DNA of 64,000 bases from Planctomycetota bacterium (GTDB lineage: Bacteria > Planctomycetota > Planctomycetia > Isosphaerales > Isosphaeraceae). The stretch covers positions 1-64,000 of the forward strand of contig JAJYWB010000020.1 in assembly GCA_021791715.1 (NCBI GenBank). The letters are read 5' to 3'. The notes under the pieces are model-generated. The model was not told the origin of the DNA, did not search any database, and saw only the letters and a program-made list of their open reading frames with translations. A program made the translations under genes and the position numbers. This document shows, one piece after another, positions 63,885-64,000 of the stretch (the first letter of the stretch is position 1; every line of letters begins with the position of its first letter).

Positions 63885-64000
63885 TTATTTTTTCTTGATA
63901 GGCGTAACGTCTTCGAAATCCTGTTTCTTCTCTTTGTCCAGAGGAGAGCGGACAAGTTCGGCGCCCGCGGCGAAGTCGATTTTTACAAATTCCAGTCTCC
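63885..64000 (-). CDS. C-terminal end of a gene continuing beyond the window
   Basis: On the minus strand the last 37 codons of a gene read through to a TAA at 63885-63887: RLEFVKIDFAAGAELVRSPL, then DKEKKQDFEDVTPIKKK at the C-terminus. The start and most of the protein lie outside the window, so no family can be named. The polar, Lys-rich C-terminus and codon pattern look like real coding sequence. Confidence 0.6.
   Translation of the reverse strand, partial: RLEFVKIDFAAGAELVRSPLDKEKKQDFEDVTPIKKK

Overview
The window looks like a planctomycete chromosome, most likely from the family Isosphaeraceae. The markers are planctomycete-typical families: a DUF1559 pseudopilin (6.8-7.9 kb), a DUF1549/DUF1553 plus DUF1501 pair (13.6-17.6 kb), two PEP-CTERM proteins (43.8-45.4 kb), a transthyretin-like lipoprotein, and clusters of palindromic repeats that read through as GRANLLVSR/GEPPGEP-type peptides. 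The DNA is GC-rich and unusually dense in TCGA and GATC steps. Genus and species cannot be named from sequence inspection alone.

Layout. 1-0.3 kb: palindromic repeats. 0.9-6.5 kb: an N-acyl-D-amino-acid deacylase, a long disordered protein ending in an ArsR-type winged helix, and a beta-propeller/phosphoesterase. 6.8-8.5 kb: pseudopilin and lipoprotein. 8.8-12.6 kb: a minus-strand run of SDR, GH51 arabinofuranosidase and cupin. 12.9-13.3 kb: a tRNA-Lys(UUU) gene split by a group I intron. 13.6-17.6 kb: DUF1549/1553 and DUF1501. 17.7-20.4 kb: a three-gene ABC-2 exporter. 20.7-25.4 kb: two toxin-antitoxin loci whose PIN toxins are both frameshifted, on either side of an ECF sigma factor with a membrane partner. 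25.6-32.9 kb: an AsmA-like protein, then an Hsp70 / Hsp70-VWA fusion / FHA membrane protein cluster. 33.2-37.6 kb: an OPT peptide transporter with an S46 dipeptidyl-peptidase. 38-45.4 kb: GAF-SpoIIE phosphatase, histidine kinase, hypothetical proteins, PEP-CTERM pair. 46.3-49.3 kb: priA and nadD, divergent. 49.7-52.6 kb: a divergent DUF1559 protein and an AAA ATPase/TOPRIM pair. 52.9-55.2 kb: NodU-type carbamoyltransferase with SxtJ-like partner. 55.6-59.9 kb: a Cys/Pro-rich secreted protein and a sialate O-acetylesterase-like protein. 60-61.9 kb: a ten-copy, roughly 200-bp repeat array. 62.3-64 kb: DUF1801, TMEM175-like channel, and the C-terminal end of a gene running off the window.

How genes may work together. 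OPT plus S46 peptidase suggests peptide scavenging. GH51, SDR and cupin could be a small sugar-catabolic unit. The AAA ATPase and TOPRIM proteins, three bases apart and locally AT-rich, are a candidate anti-phage pair related in architecture to OLD/PARIS systems. The lidless Hsp70, the Hsp70 whose lid is replaced by a VWA domain, and the FHA membrane protein form the strongest candidate for an undescribed multi-protein system. The split tRNA-Lys gene is the clearest unusual RNA feature. All functional statements come from motif recognition by eye; no database search was run.
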